A DNA stretch of 64,000 nucleotides from Pyricularia pennisetigena (lineage: Eukaryota; Ascomycota; Sordariomycetes; Magnaporthales; Pyriculariaceae), in NCBI RefSeq assembly GCF_004337985.1, contig NC_043744.1:4747417-4811416 (forward strand), read 5' to 3'. A model generated the notes under the pieces. It did no database searches, was not told the DNA's origin, and worked only from the letters and a program-made list of their open reading frames with translations. Position 1 is the first letter of the stretch. Every line of letters starts with the position of its first letter. A program made the position numbers and the translations under genes. Of this stretch, positions 34,051-46,989 are shown piece by piece.

Positions 34051-37000
34051 ATTTTTAGGCTGACCCTCAGGGAGGGGAAACAATCTGTCTACACTAGCTC
34101 TTGTGTTTTGTTTGTCGATACGATTCGATGAGCGGGTTTTGTATGCAGTCGCAGACTGTCCTCTACACCATGAAGCTGTTTGTATGTACCGCAATGCCGT
34201 TGGTTTCGCCGGCAAGCTTGATAGTGTTGATAAGGCTGAAGGCTGCCTTCCTATACGAGGTACCTCAGCACAGCTGCTTGAGGCAGGGAAGGTACTTAGC
34301 CCGTAGCTTACCTCCAGAGTTAGGCTACATGGGCGGGGCAGCTCTGAGGCTTGTTGTTGCCGCTCATTGGCGGGGGCGGGGCTAGGTGCAGCTATGGCGG
34401 AGCCTTGATTGTGGCTTGATAGCGGGGTAAATGCCAACAAATGCTTGAATCAGTCAGCGTCCATAGGGGGGGTAGATTACCTTGCCTTTACCGACGGTGA
34501 CTGTAGGGTAAACATGGTCATGCTGTGTTCTTTGCGACATCATGTCGTCACTCGGGAAAAAAAATTAATTTGCAAAAAAAAAAAAAAAAAAAAAAAACCG
34601 ACACGTCGAGAGGCATGTTCCTTGTACATAACTCAATGTAGCTCAGATCCCGAAAGCCAGAGGCCCAAATCACAAATGCCGTTCCTCAAAAACATTCCCA
34701 TGTCATGTCAAGAATCAGGGACCACGCCAGACGAGCACGTGGACAAAGGGCTGCTTGTCTAGGTATACTACAACTGTGTTACTGAGGTACCCATGAAATA
34801 CCTGCCAACCTTGGAAAGCTTCGGTGTACCGCAAACACTCCGTAAATAAATCTCTATTCTGGTGTTTATGTGTTCTTACTGGACTGAGATTGCAGACCCA
34901 ATATGAAAGACGCAGATTGGTTTTGCCACGCCGTCAGTTTCAGTGGGAAATTTGATTGAAGATACGCGTCAGCTTTCTCCAGAGATCCAACGGAGCTCTG
35001 ACGGCTGGGAGCTTGGCGCATGTTGACTGCTTGGACGTATCATGGGTGGACTGGGCATCGCCAAAGGTCTTGGCGAAATCAACATAGAAGCGAGAGCGAT
35101 AACTCCGGGCGCGAAAGAATACAGACCCTTATTTTGAGCAGGGATCAACAACGGACGTTCCAGAATGAATGGGAAAAGACTTTCCCGGCTGCTCGTTAAC
35201 CTTGATCAGTTTGATCATATAATTATACTACTGTGATTACCATCTGATGTCTACAGCAACGCAATTAAAACTAGTACGTAGCGAGATGCTCGATTAAAAT
35301 ACTCGAGAACTTATAGTGTCAAGGTATTATGTTGCCGTTAACCTCGATTAACCTACCTACGGAGCACTGGTGATGTTTGTCCAGTCGCAAAGTCGCAATT
35401 CTTATGACCCTTGTGACAACCTAATCAGGCACAGGACAAACGGTGAGAGGTACCAGTAACGTGTGAAATTTGTTCTTTTTATTAATCGTGGGCCAAAGGA
35501 TTGAATGCTTTTTTTTTTTTTTTTGGTTGCTGATATAATAATAGCGTACCATTTACAGCAACCTGGTAGACGAGTACTTCTCCTCTTTAGTTCCTCCCTC
35601 ACCACCTTCGTTTGCGATCACTTTCTCGGCCACTAAAAGCCCCTGTCAGCAGGGCGACGCTCTTGGCAAAGGGACGCGCGTCCTTTCCCCACAGTCGCCC
35701 ATCCCAAGTGTGGTTTCGGCTGCTAGTGTGATATTCGGCCACACTCTAGGGCTTGGCATTCTCAGGGATCAATCATCCTCGGCGGCTGCCGACTTTGTTT
35801 TTTTTTTTTGTCCTGACCAGGGGCCGCCTTAGAATGCTCAATAGCACCATTCTAGCACAGGAAAACGAAGCAGATATTACCAGTGCAGAAACCAACGGCA
35901 CGGTCTGTGAGGCGTCACACCATTCCATTGAAGTTTCTCCCGTTTTTCTCGTATGGCACATCCGTGGTGGGCATCGGTAGCTTGACCGTTGAGACCGAGA
36001 AGACACATCAGGCGCTGCTGTGCCATGAGGTGCTTAGTCCTATACCAAGGTAAGATGATGTTAGCTGAGGCGTGGCTTCAAAGCTTCCAATGTGCCTAAT
36101 TAAGAATGGCGGCGGTGTGTGTTGGGGGGCGCGTCGAGGTCAAACTCGGCAAGCAAGCAATCCGTTAGGCAATTAAGTTGCGACCATAATTGACCTGACG
36201 GAATAGGGGATTTCCTCCACTCTCATGTGTGCTCAAGCCATTTCTTTACTCAGGGATTTCGCTGGTGCGCGAGGTGAAGTATTTGCCAGTTCAGAATGCG
36301 CGATCAAAAATTATGGCGTATGCCAAGACTAAGTATTGGCGCGAGCAATGCTATTTCGGCTTTTGTTTGAGGCGCCCTATCCCTGTGTCGCATTCTGCCG
36401 CGATTTCTCCACATTTTTCCGGTATGGAAGGGGCGGAAAGATGAAAAAAAAAAAAAAAAAAAAAATAGAAACATTAACGTCAGGAGTATTTTCGCCCATG
36501 ATTCGGAGTTCATGTGGCCATCCACCAATAGCCTCGTCTCGCGACCTACCCAAGTCAGGTACATACCGAATATTTCAACGGTTTGAATGCGTATTGCAGT
36601 GGTGTCAGAGTGCGGCAACAGAAACAACGGGCGATGGATGCTGCCCTCCGTTGTATCGTCAGGAAGCGGATTCGTGGCCGCGTAAACCTGGCTGCGGAAC
36701 CGAGATGGTCTTGGCCCTGGCGGGGAGGGGTCAGCGCGTGTTGGAGAAAAGTAGGAGGCTTCGATTAATGTTTTAACTGCATTGTGTGCTCGTGGGTAGA
36801 TAGAGCGATGGTCGGTCTGTACTGTAGAATTTTTGAGATCCACCCACAATCAGTTCATAATGACGGTGGCATGTAAGAATGACAATTGCCAGCCCCTGAC
36901 CTGACAGTATCGCGGACCCAATATACTGTTGATATCGGTTCCCCGTAATTCCGCTACGAAGTTGCTAATAACCTCGGAGCACGTGTAAGGCAGGGGCCGC

Positions 37001-39590
37001 CGCGGAAGGCAGACAAGACAAACAAACTACTTACCTGTGTAGAAGAAGTATGTAGTAGACCGATGAGGCTGAAATTCGAACCTTGATTCAAGTAGAGTCA
37101 GTAATATGGGCCTACTTTACTCTCTTTCTTCCCCTTTTTTTCATGGTACCCCAGTCATCTAATTGCCCTGTTCGTCAGAAGAATTGGATCTTTTCGCGTC
37201 GCGGAGCTGATCCCGCGGGAATAAAGCGGTCCAAAGATGCTACCTGGCAGTTCGGTCGGATTAGGGTAGCTGGTTCGGGTCGGACTACTTTGGTGACTAA
37301 CGCTAATAAGGTGGGTAACCGATTACTGTACAGCACGGAGTATTTCCAGCATCGTTCTTTTTTTTTTTCTCTCTCTCCTTTGTGCCAGTTCACTTTGTGG
37401 GCGTTAGATCGCTGCATTCTGAGTAAGATTCGTTGAATCGGGGTTTTGATATGGGATCAATGGGATTCAGGATGATGCCAATCCAGCGTCACCGCTACCA
37501 TATCTGGTGGGACTTTGGAGATGGCCGCTTGGGACTGGCCGAGTCAATCAACTCCGTCCTTGACTATTTGACTATGTTTACAGGATAGGAACTTTCGTCA
37601 TCAGTTTGTTTCTCCTTCCCACTCAAACAACACTCGGCCCAAACGAGGAATTTCAGCCGCTAAAGTCACTTTAGTCCCCTGCCTCGCTGGCAGTCGGTGG
37701 TTTTCCAGATGCACGGATGAAGCAAGGGGCGCAACGGTTATTATCAATCTTGTTGTAATGCTTCCCAACCGCCCCACATTCTTTTTTCATTCAAATTTAT
37801 TTTCTTATTTTCTGTTTTTTTTTTTTTATATTTTTTTTTTTTTATCATTGTTATCTTATTTTACTATCATTCTTTCAATCCCGACTCGCCCACCCGCTGG
37901 TTTAGCGTCGCTAATTATGTGGTGTTGTGAGGCAAGCCTGGCCTGGCTGGCTCAAAGACGATCAGTCGGGGATCCACAGCGCAATTACGGTGGAGTTGAC
38001 CGATATGTGAGGTAGGCCAGCAGGCCAGGAGGTACTCAAGATACTTTACTGTACCTAACCAGTAAATGTAGGCTTTACTCACACCGTTATCCCCTTTTTA
38101 ATCGATCCATAGAATTTTGATTGATTGTAATCCATGATCCATCCTACCAGCCTGCCAAGCACTTACCTACCTTAGGTACCAGCACCCTGGGCCGCCCACT
38201 TACGTTCTGCACACAGTCAGGCAGTTCTTTTACCTATCCTGTTTGGTCGTCTTCTTTGAGCGGGCCATGATCCCGGATGCATGCAAAGCACGCCTAGCTG
38301 TTTTTTTATTCCACACCCTTGTCACGTTGTTCGCCTGTTTTGGTCATTCGAGATGTGATCTAGCATGAAAATCAAACGACTTGAGCAGAGAACCGAGCTC
38401 GTTCTCTTCCACGAACTCACCTTTCAATGGATAAAAACCACATCAGACAGGTTGACAGGGAAGTTCCCTTGCGTTAACAAGAGCAAGCCCCTTAAACGTA
38501 ATTTGTTTTTTTTTTTTTCATTGTTTTCAGTTGTTCACATAATCAACTGCTTCACTACATATACATCCTCTACATTACGAAGCTCTGGCGACTACACTGG
38601 GGCCGCCACACAAGGCTCCCCACGTCGCCTTATGAGCCAAGACTAATCCTTGTCCACAATTATACATATCGTCGTACTGCTCTCCTCTGCCCTCCCCGAT
38701 CAGTGCCAGACGTACTCTCTCTCCTGTATCCCTTGCTTCTCTGCCTACTTAGATCACCTACCTACTCCAGGACGCAAACTGCAGCTCAACAAATTTCCTA
38801 CATATGTCTGCATAACACGGATCATCGAGTCAACCTCCGACCATACTCTACTTAATCCACAGCAGACCACTAAAGGGGCTCATTGGGGCACCCTTTCCGC
38901 TCGATTAAACCATTGTTGTATTTTGTTTCGGTCCTCGCGTTGTAAGATCAGCGACGACGGTGACAAGTGCGAGAAGAAGAAAAAAAAAGCAAGCAATCGA
39001 CATAGCCTGGGCGTCTGGTGCATCGGTTTCTTGGCTTTCTTGTCCCTCGAGCGAGAAACCTTGGCACTTCTCAGACCAACGCAAGCCGTCCTCCTGCCAC
39101 CCTTAATCCTCTGTTGATCCCCACCGACGGCAGCTTGTTTGGTTTCTACGAAAGTGGCGCTACGCGAACAACATCCGCAGCGATATCTAGGCCGCGAAAA
39201 CGTGGAATCCTTTACAGCCGCCTGATTGCCTTGGTTGGGTATTCTTCTTATTCTTTACTGACTCCTGTCTGGGCCGAGATCGACGTGTTCTGCGTGTTGG
39301 AGTGTGAGGAGCGCAACGCGGGCAGTGGCCGGATCCTTTGCCTACCCAAGTAACCAAAAAAAAACTTCCAGGCCCAGTATCAGCAAGGCTCTACAGATAC
39401 AGAGACAGCAACAGCCTGCTTTGCGATAGGTGGCCAGTGATTTGAGAAATGCGATTCGAGTTGCGCTAGCTGAAAGTGAGAAGCGACGACCACCAAACAC
39501 TGAATCATAGGAACCTACAGCTTGACCTACCTACAACAGGTCACGCGGACATCACATTAGCCAGGCTGGATCCTCTGAACCCTTGAAAGT
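34051..39590. other. 5.5 kb gene-empty region upstream of the Zn2Cys6 regulator
   Basis: No coding gene is recognised on either strand. The region contains several homopolymer runs (A24 at 34574-34597, A22 at 36444-36465, T runs near 35512, 35799, 37359 and 37817-37845). ACCTACCTAC-type motifs occur at about 35351, 38164 and 38756, as do many very short open frames. The last kilobase is probably the leader of the transcription factor gene. Regulatory genes in filamentous fungi often have such extended upstream regions, but a small or non-coding gene cannot be excluded. Confidence 0.5.
34574..34597. repeat. Poly(A) tract of 24
   Basis: This is an uninterrupted A24 on the plus strand in the gene-empty region, about 0.5 kb upstream of the CSN1 start. 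A22 occurs similarly at 36444-36465. Confidence 0.9.
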
Positions 39591-42500
39591 ATGGAGGCGG
39601 GGGCTAGCACCACCACTGCCACCGGCCAAACCACGCCGTCGTCCACCAGGGAGTGTTCAGCTGCGCCTTCGGGGCGGTCGTCCCCCAGTGCTGCAGGCGG
39701 CATCGTTGTAGCAAATGCTTCCCGCAGCACTGCAGATGATGCTGCCACCTCTATGCATGATGGTTCTGCCGACGAGGATGATTTTGGGGCGCACGATGAC
39801 TCGGGGAGCGACGATGCCGTAAAGGCGGAAGGACCAAACGAGACGCCGGATCCATCTGCACCTGGCGCGACGTCGGCGCCAGTGCAGAAGAGGAGGAGGG
39901 TCACCCGTGCGTGTGACGAGTGCCGGAGGAAGAAGATCAAGTGTGACGGGCGACAACCATGCACTCATTGCTCAGTGTATAGCTATGGCAAGCTACTTNN
40001 CCAAAGTCCTTGTTTCTATTGGCACTCACTTAGCTGTGTCAAAATTCCGGACCTGTGCGAGGGACGTTCCAGCTAACAAGCAGTCTATAGAGTGTACGTA
40101 CGATAAGCCATCTAACAGGCGACGAAATCCCGCCCCTCAATACATCGAAGCCCTGGAGAGTCGACTGCAACGCGCCGAAACGTTGCTCCGCAAGTTTATG
40201 CCAGATGTGGACTTGGCCGATCCGAAACTCGACCCGACTGTGCAACAAGAGTTCGCCAACCGAGAGCGCGCTCGGGCAAAAGCAGCGGCAGCATCCGGGG
40301 CCGAGAAGCCCAAGAAAGAGGAGCCAGTTGTGGATGGCGAAGCAACAAAGAAGCCGGAGGATCAGCTCCTGTCGATGATCGAATCGATTGGCCATCTGGA
40401 TCTTATTGATGGAAACGAATGGGACTTCCATGGAAATTCGTCTGGAGCGGTGTTTCTAAAACGTCTAAAGGAGCAAATGGGCTTGCTCAACCCTGATACG
40501 AAAACACCTTTCCTACCTCGGATGTCACGGTACCCAGGAATGTTTAACCTGGACTCCCCGCCGTCATTCACGAGTTCTCCTTGGGATACGAGTGCCGGCA
40601 GCGACGCAGGCGCAGCAGTTCCGGCAATGTACGAGCTGCCCCCCAAGGACGTGGCGCAGAACCTCTGCTATTTTTCGTTGAATTGCGCGACATGCCTGCT
40701 GCGTATTGTACACATTCCGTCATTTAACGAGATGGTGGAGAAGCTGTATGAGAAACGGCCGGAAAATCTAGGTCCAGAAGATCATCGGGCTCTTGGACTG
40801 CTGAACGCCGTCATGGCCCTCGGTTCAATGTATACCGGTGCCGATGACGGCGGGTCACAGCAGGTGCACTACAAGACTGCCATCGAGAAAGGGTATGTTG
40901 CCGTACCCTGTTTTACCTTTGACACCTCTGGCGTTGCTGGCGGTGCCATTGGGTGGCGCCTCCGAAGCTCTTGGCACTGGACCGGGTAACTAGAAGCAAG
41001 ACTCAACAGCAAACACTAACCGGTGGAACTCTCACGATAGACTCAAATACTACACCAACGCCCGGATCCTCCTGCAGGATATAACCGAGTGTCGAGACCT
41101 TGTTTCCCTGCAAGCACTACTCTTTATGATACTCTTTCTTCAAGCTACCTCGAACCTTAGCGGCTGTTATGCCTTTTTGGGGATTGCCCTGCGGGCCGCT
41201 CTGAGAATGGGTCTGCACCGACATCTTCCCCATGTACATCTTACGCCTATCGAGGACGAGTCTCGAAGGCGTGTATTCTATGCCATTAGATGCATGGATA
41301 CATACGTTTCTGCCCTTCTTGGATTTCCCATTTTGCTTCAGGACACAGACATTGATCAGCCGTTACCGACGGAAGTCGACGACGAATACATCACCAAAGA
41401 CGCGATCCTGAAGCCACCTCCTGGGAAGACGTCGTTTTTCCAGGCAATGAACGCCCATGTGCGGTTGATGAAGATATTGGCCAAGGTAATCAAGGATATC
41501 TATCCCATGAGGGGGATGGACGAATCGGTATTGAAAAAGAAGACCAATGGGGCGAGCGCAACCTACATGATTAGCTATTCGGCCATCAAGGCCATCGAAC
41601 TCGAGTTGCAGCAGTGGTATGAGCAGTTACCGATTAACTGGCGGCCTAGTCCAGAAGGGCCCAGTGAAGTTATTCGGTATGTGGGCATGCATGGCTTGAG
41701 CTTTTCCTCTCTTTCAGGCGTTTGGCGTGGCGTAAACTGACATCTTCCCACATCCAGCGTGCGATCACTCCTCCGCTTCTCATACGCTCATGTGCAAATG
41801 ATGCTTTATCGACCTTTCTTGCATTATTCGTCTCCCCGGCTGTCTGCGGGAAAGCATGTCGATGAGAGATATTATGCTTGTGCCGCAGCTTGCATCAGCG
41901 TCTCGCGGAACATCATCCACATCGGCATGGAGATAAGGAAACAGGCGGTCCTCACGGGGCCTTACTGGTTCATTCTGTACACGGAGTTCTTTGCCATTCT
42001 GTCTCTGGCTTTTTACGCTCTGGAAAACCCGGACAAAGCTGGCATCCCCGAGATTCTCGCCGATGCCCATGCTGGGAGAGAGCTCATCTCGGGCCTTTCA
42101 CGCATGAGTTTGGCGGCGGACAGAGTCACGGATGCGTTGAATGTAAGTCGGATGCAGGCGCGTGGGCGGTTTAGAGATACTAGGCAACCAGACTGACTAA
42201 TTCACTATCCAACCAGGCTTTGTTTGATCAACTACCCGAGCGTCTTACCATGACCAAAGATCCCAAGGCCCGCCCCATCCCCACAAAGAAACGCTCGGCT
42301 CCAGGTGCCGACTCTGCAAGCCTTCTTACCCAGGAACAGATAGCCATTGCGGCACAACTAAAAGCCGACCGTTCCCTAAACGGCCGGGGACGTGGCAAGA
42401 TCCGCGGTACTGGCCGTGCCGCCTCGGAGGCACACCTCCCACATCGAATTTCAATGGATTCCCCTCACCAAGCCCACCAAGCCATCGGCACCCGAGCGGG

Positions 42501-42999
42501 TAGTCAGGGCCCACTCATGGCAAACTATTCTGAGCCTATACCGCTGGACCTTCTTGGTCAGTCACCGGACAATTTCAAGCATCGGCACCAGCAGCAGGCA
42601 GACGCGATGATGTTTCCATCAGGCGACCCCTTCGCATATCCTAACAGTCAAGCAGGAGTTGGTTACAGAAACGAAGCGCACACCCAGGACTCGATGCCTT
42701 TCTACATGCATCAAGTGTACGACGACATTGAGGGTCAGCTCCTGGGACAGACGATCCCTCCATATCTCATGCAGCCGGGTCACCAGGGCGTTTCAGGGAT
42801 GGCTGCTGGGGACCTTGCACAAATGTACAATGCTTCGAGCTTGGTGGCGATGCAGCAACATCAGCATCAAAGACAACAGCAGTTGGGGTCCGGGTTGCAA
42901 GCTGGTCATCATCGACATCAGCAGGGTATCGACGACATCATGCTGTCAAACACCAACAGCTTTGATATGTTTTCGGCCCCGCAGTACAGGGCAATTTAA
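39591..42999 (+). CDS. Zn(II)2Cys6 fungal-specific transcription factor
   Basis: This is a nuclear DNA-binding regulator whose target genes are unknown. Exons 39591-39987, 40091-40892, 41041-41676, 41758-42142 and 42217-42999 sum to exactly 1000 residues. The binuclear zinc cluster is [20 protein letters not shown] plus SVYSYEC (CX2CX6CX5CX2CX6C). Its last Cys is supplied only after splicing a 103-nt intron that begins GC (GCAAGC) and ends TATAG. A linker and dimerisation helix follow ([20 protein letters not shown]). The Fungal_trans middle homology domain runs from about residue 330 ([20 protein letters not shown]) through [20 protein letters not shown] and [17 protein letters not shown]. 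The C-terminal 250 residues are Gln/His-rich ([12 protein letters not shown]), like an activation domain. Two unknown bases (39999-40000) lie inside intron 1. Confidence 0.92.
39999..40000. other. Two unknown bases (NN) inside intron 1 of the transcription factor
   Basis: An NN occurs ten bases after the GC splice donor. It points to local assembly uncertainty, so the nearby donor should be read with some caution. Confidence 0.95.
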
Positions 43000-43882
43000 A
43001 AGGGGTACATTTACCTTTTTTTTTTCCCCTTGTCAAGTTCTCAAGAAAGCTCATGGTCGAAACATGCACTCTCCCTTCTTACTTTTTTCTTTTCTTTCTT
43101 TTTTTTTTTCTTTTTTTTCCTTTTGTCGGGTGCGCATATAAGGGGAGGGGACAAGACAAATGGAGAAAACCCAAGTAAACGATCGCATTTCATGATACCA
43201 TGATACCCCAGGCCGTTCTTATAAGCTATCATATATCTGGGACTACGGAGTTTCTGTCTTTTGTTTCATATCATTTCTTTGGGGCCTTGGATTGAAGGCT
43301 TACGAAAGTACAAATAAACATGTACATGATATTAATGGCCAGCTGTGCAAGTCACAGGGGGGCCGCCTTAAGTTGATCCAATGCGGTCATCTATCTAGAG
43401 TAGACAAGAGGAAAACGAGCCGGGATGAATGGCTTAAACAAAAGCGATACAGTATGAATAATACATAGCAAAAAAAAAAAAAAAAAAAAGAAAAAGCACT
43501 GGTGCACCTGGCTGCTTAGTGATGAGTTAAATGAGAGAAAGAATAAGCTATCGCTTGCCTTCCTAGTGCCGCAAGTTGCTCGTCAGTGGTTCGTTCATTG
43601 TCTTTCTGGTCTAATAACATAGAAAAAAAAATAGTGGCTCCCTAGTACTACACGGCAGTGACCAACTGGGGAAAAGCACCATTGCATTGGACTACTGGAA
43701 CTATATGAGTGTCCTAACAATTCCCAGCAAAACCGCAGTTTAAAGAGGCCTACTTACATGATAGATTAGATTTAGATGAAAGGTGGTGCAAAGTTGATCA
43801 TACACAGACCACCCGTGGTTATTAGGTAGGCAATCACAACATACGCTGAACTTTTCCGAAGAAGTAGGGGGAAAAAGCAATT
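43000..43882. other. Tail-to-tail spacer between the transcription factor and the Xaa-Pro dipeptidase
   Basis: This is 3' flanking sequence with T-rich runs (43016-43030, 43084-43121) and an A-run at about 43470-43489. No gene is seen. Confidence 0.6.
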
Positions 43883-45767
43883 TTACACCAGGACCGTGTC
43901 GGCCTCCACGTCGTCCCCGTTGATGATCCGCAGCGCCTCCTCACCCTTGGGGGCGGTGGTGAGGTTTTCGTAACCATCTGCCGTGACCAGGATATCATCC
44001 TCGATTCGCACACCTCCAACAGGGTAATAACGATCCAGCACGCTCTTGTTGATGAACGAGGCTCGCTCGGGCATGTCGCTGCAGAAGGCCTCGATGTATT
44101 GCCGGTTGAAGTATCTGTCATTGTCAAGTGTGTGGTCGCGTTAGCAAAATTATCAAGCAAATTTCAAACACCTTCTGCGCCGCCGCTTTCCCTCCTTGAC
44201 TTACATGCCCGGCTCAATGGTAATCACCATGCCTTCCGACAATGCATCCCTCGCTTCCGCGCCCTGCTGTTGGGTCGTGACCATGAGCTCAGCGACCCTG
44301 TCGCACTGCTCAACGCTCATCACAAGCCTCTTGCCCAGCCACAGGGGCGCTGATGACTTGTCATACCCGAGCAGCCTGTCAGAGTGGACGTCGTGCGTCT
44401 CCAGCCCGATGTGATGACCCAGTCCGTGCGGGAAGAAGGCCGAGATCACCCTCGAGGCCATGATCTTGGCCTTGTCCCCGACTAGCAGACCAATTTTGAG
44501 GAACTCTTCGATGGCCACCATCTGGGCTGTGGTCTGGATGAACAGGTACGACATGCCCGGCCGCACCATGTCAATGCAGGCGTTCTGCATCTTCTCGACG
44601 ATTCGGTAGATGGTTTGCGCCTCGGGAGAGAACTTGCGACCCGCGGCGGGCATGGTGCGCGTGATGTCGCTGGCGTAACAGTCCCACTCGCACCCAGCGT
44701 CGAGGACAAGCGTTTGCCTGCCCTTTAGCGGGTCAGCATTGTCGACGTAGTGCAGCGTTGCGGCGTTGGCGCCCGCGCCGGCAATGGGGTTGTACGCCTG
44801 GCTGCGGGCGCCGCGGACGCGGCAGGCAGCGACGAAGACCGCCTCGACGTCGGCCTCGCTGCGCAGGTGACGGATCTGGCGGAGCACTGCGCGGTGGGCC
44901 TCGCTGGAGACCTGGTTGGCACGGCGGATCTGGCGGACCTCGAAGGGCGTCTTGATGACACGGGCGGCGTCGACGGCGAGGCGGAGGCGACCAATGTCGA
45001 GGCGGCGACCGGTGTACTGGACCGGCAGGTCGTCGAGGCCAGGAGCCTGGTCAGAGTGCAGCAGGAAGAGGGTAGTGCCCGGGTGATGCTTGAGGTGGGC
45101 GGCGATGAAGCGGGCCATCTGGACGACGTCGCGGCAGTCATCAACATCGAGGCGGGACATGCAGTCCTCCCGACTCGGGATGCGACCCAGGTACAGCTCC
45201 TCCCTTGGCTGGCGGGTGGGGATCCATAGTAGTAGTTGATCTGTTGCGACGTCGTAGGTCAGGTGGGCATCGGGGAAGTCGGCGCCCGACATGTAGTAGA
45301 AGTAGCGCCTCTGACGAAAGGGTGGCTCCATGTCTGAGTCTTCATACGTTGTTGTTGGCTTGCCCTGGAGGTAGATGAGGCCCTTGTCTACCCCCAGTTT
45401 GTCGGCCACCTTCCTAGCATGGGTTTTGGCTGGAGGGTTGGGATTGATGAGTTTCTGTCAGTCAAAGTTGGCCGTAGTGATTCACTCTACTAAAAGCGCA
45501 TATTAGGCACCTTAGCAGACAGCTAGGTATGTAGGTAGGCAGGTAGGCACACCTGGATACTTCTCGATAGGAGCAGCCCTCAAGGATGACGATGATGATG
45601 ATGGCTCATTTGGTTTCCTCAACTCGATTGATCTAAGTGAGTTTCAGCCCGTCAGCATGAATGTAAATGGTAAATTTGAGTGATCCAGAAGGACAAATGT
45701 ATTTTTTGCATGAAACTCACAAGGCGTCGAACTCATCAACCACAACCAGCTCATGCTCAATTCCCAT
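43883..45767 (-). CDS. Xaa-Pro dipeptidase/aminopeptidase, M24B family
   Basis: This is a metallopeptidase of the pita-bread fold that cleaves X-Pro bonds (prolidase/PEPP type). Exons 45767-45721, 45632-45553, 45429-44205 and 44114-43883 join to 527 residues. The N-terminus [20 protein letters not shown] and a Ser-rich stretch precede the aminopeptidase-P N-terminal domain ([20 protein letters not shown]). The catalytic domain shows the five metal ligands: [19 protein letters not shown] (two Asp), [15 protein letters not shown] (His), VITIEPGIYFN (Glu) and [10 protein letters not shown] (Glu). EPGI is formed across the last intron. No signal peptide is seen, so it is probably cytosolic, and its size matches fungal pepP proteins of this type. 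The 5' exons were chosen because they are the only nearby ones that join in phase. Confidence 0.93.
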
Positions 45768-46989
45768 TGTAAATGACGATAGCAGGATCTAGAAATCCAA
45801 TTGCAGTTGCAAAATATCGTATTCTCTGCGAACTCAATTGGACAAGGTTGCTACTCAATTACCGCGTCTGTCGTCTTGTCGATGCAAATCAAAGATACGA
45901 AAGATAATGAAAGCAAGTTGGTGGGATGAGTTTAATGTAGATAGATTGTGCTAATGGGTGGATGTTTCATTCAACTGGGTTCAATCCAATGGCGCTGGCA
46001 GCCTCCACTCGGAAGGTGTTCGAGTTTCACTGGAATGCTTGGAAGCTACCCCAAGGACAGGTAAAGGTAAGAAAGGACTTTTTTACGGCAACTCCGCCCC
46101 AGCTCAAGTCTCTGCGTTTCTAGTTCTAGAAATAGTCACAGTTCGATCGATCCATCCCCGCGACGCAAGTCGGACTAGGACTAAACTCCAAGGAGACTTA
46201 GCTCTGGGTTGAAAGAAAAAGGCAAACAAATCTTGATCTAAATAAATAGGCGCGATCAGGTTGCATTGGTTTCCGGCTAGGCGTCAATGGTTGCTGCCAC
46301 CTTTGTCATGACTGACTAACTGACTTGAGATGGAACGAATGCTCGAGCTGACGAGTGAGCTGTTTTGGTAACAGTACGAACAAACATTCACATGTGATTT
46401 GGTTTCATTCTCGAATGTGGTGTGGTGGTCCGAAGCTCCCCACTACAGAAGCTACAATCTGAACGTCACTAGTCTAGCCCCCAGCTTCAATCAATATCGG
46501 GCTGTCTTACTTCAGGCACTTAGTGGTATCTAACCTTTCCCAGATTAGCTTATCCTACCACCTACCTACCTCGGCAGGTAATCAGTACGCACGCGACACC
46601 ACTCTTTCTCATACTTGAGGAGCTGGTTACATCTTTAGTAGTGCAAACTTGTCAACAATGGAAAACGAGCCTGGATTTTCAAGTTCCGGATAGCCGACAA
46701 TCACGCAGAGTCTTTTTTTTTTTTTTTTTTTNNNNNNNNNNNNNNNNNNNNNNNNNNNNNNNNCAATTTACATGAATCTTTATAAAGTTCATGGATTTTA
46801 TTCTTGATTTAGCCATTTATGGAATCTTATGCTGTCAAAAACTGGTTTGTACAAAAAAAAAAAAAAAAAAAACACATACAGGACTATCCTGACCCGCATC
46901 GCCAACGCTACAGCTTGAGCAATAACCGAGAAAGAAGCTAGGAAGACATGTTAAAAATCACAAAAAAAAAAATATAAAAAAACCCCCCA
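45768..46989. other. Intergenic region with an assembly gap
   Basis: This is dipeptidase promoter side and lectin-gene 3' flank. An ACCTACCTACC motif is at 46560-46570, and A-rich runs occur at about 46853-46871. The 32-N gap sits directly after a T20-plus run. No gene is seen. Confidence 0.55.
46732..46763. other. Assembly gap of 32 N
   Basis: Unknown bases directly follow a poly(T) run, so the gap probably marks a homopolymer the assembly could not cross. The true length is unknown. Confidence 0.97.

Noticed and set aside
36304..36849. 181-codon minus-strand frame in the gene-empty region
   Set aside because: It runs through a homopolymer giving poly-Phe, has no domain and no conserved-looking segment.
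37060..37100. Second B-box-like string (GGTTCGAATTT on the minus strand)
   Set aside because: The flanking bases do not pair as a T stem and no A box precedes it, so neither a tRNA nor a SINE promoter is supported.
44750..45229. 159-codon plus-strand frame opposite the Xaa-Pro dipeptidase
   Set aside because: It is antisense to a GC-rich conserved exon and its composition (Ala/Gly/Val/Glu) mirrors the codons of the real gene.
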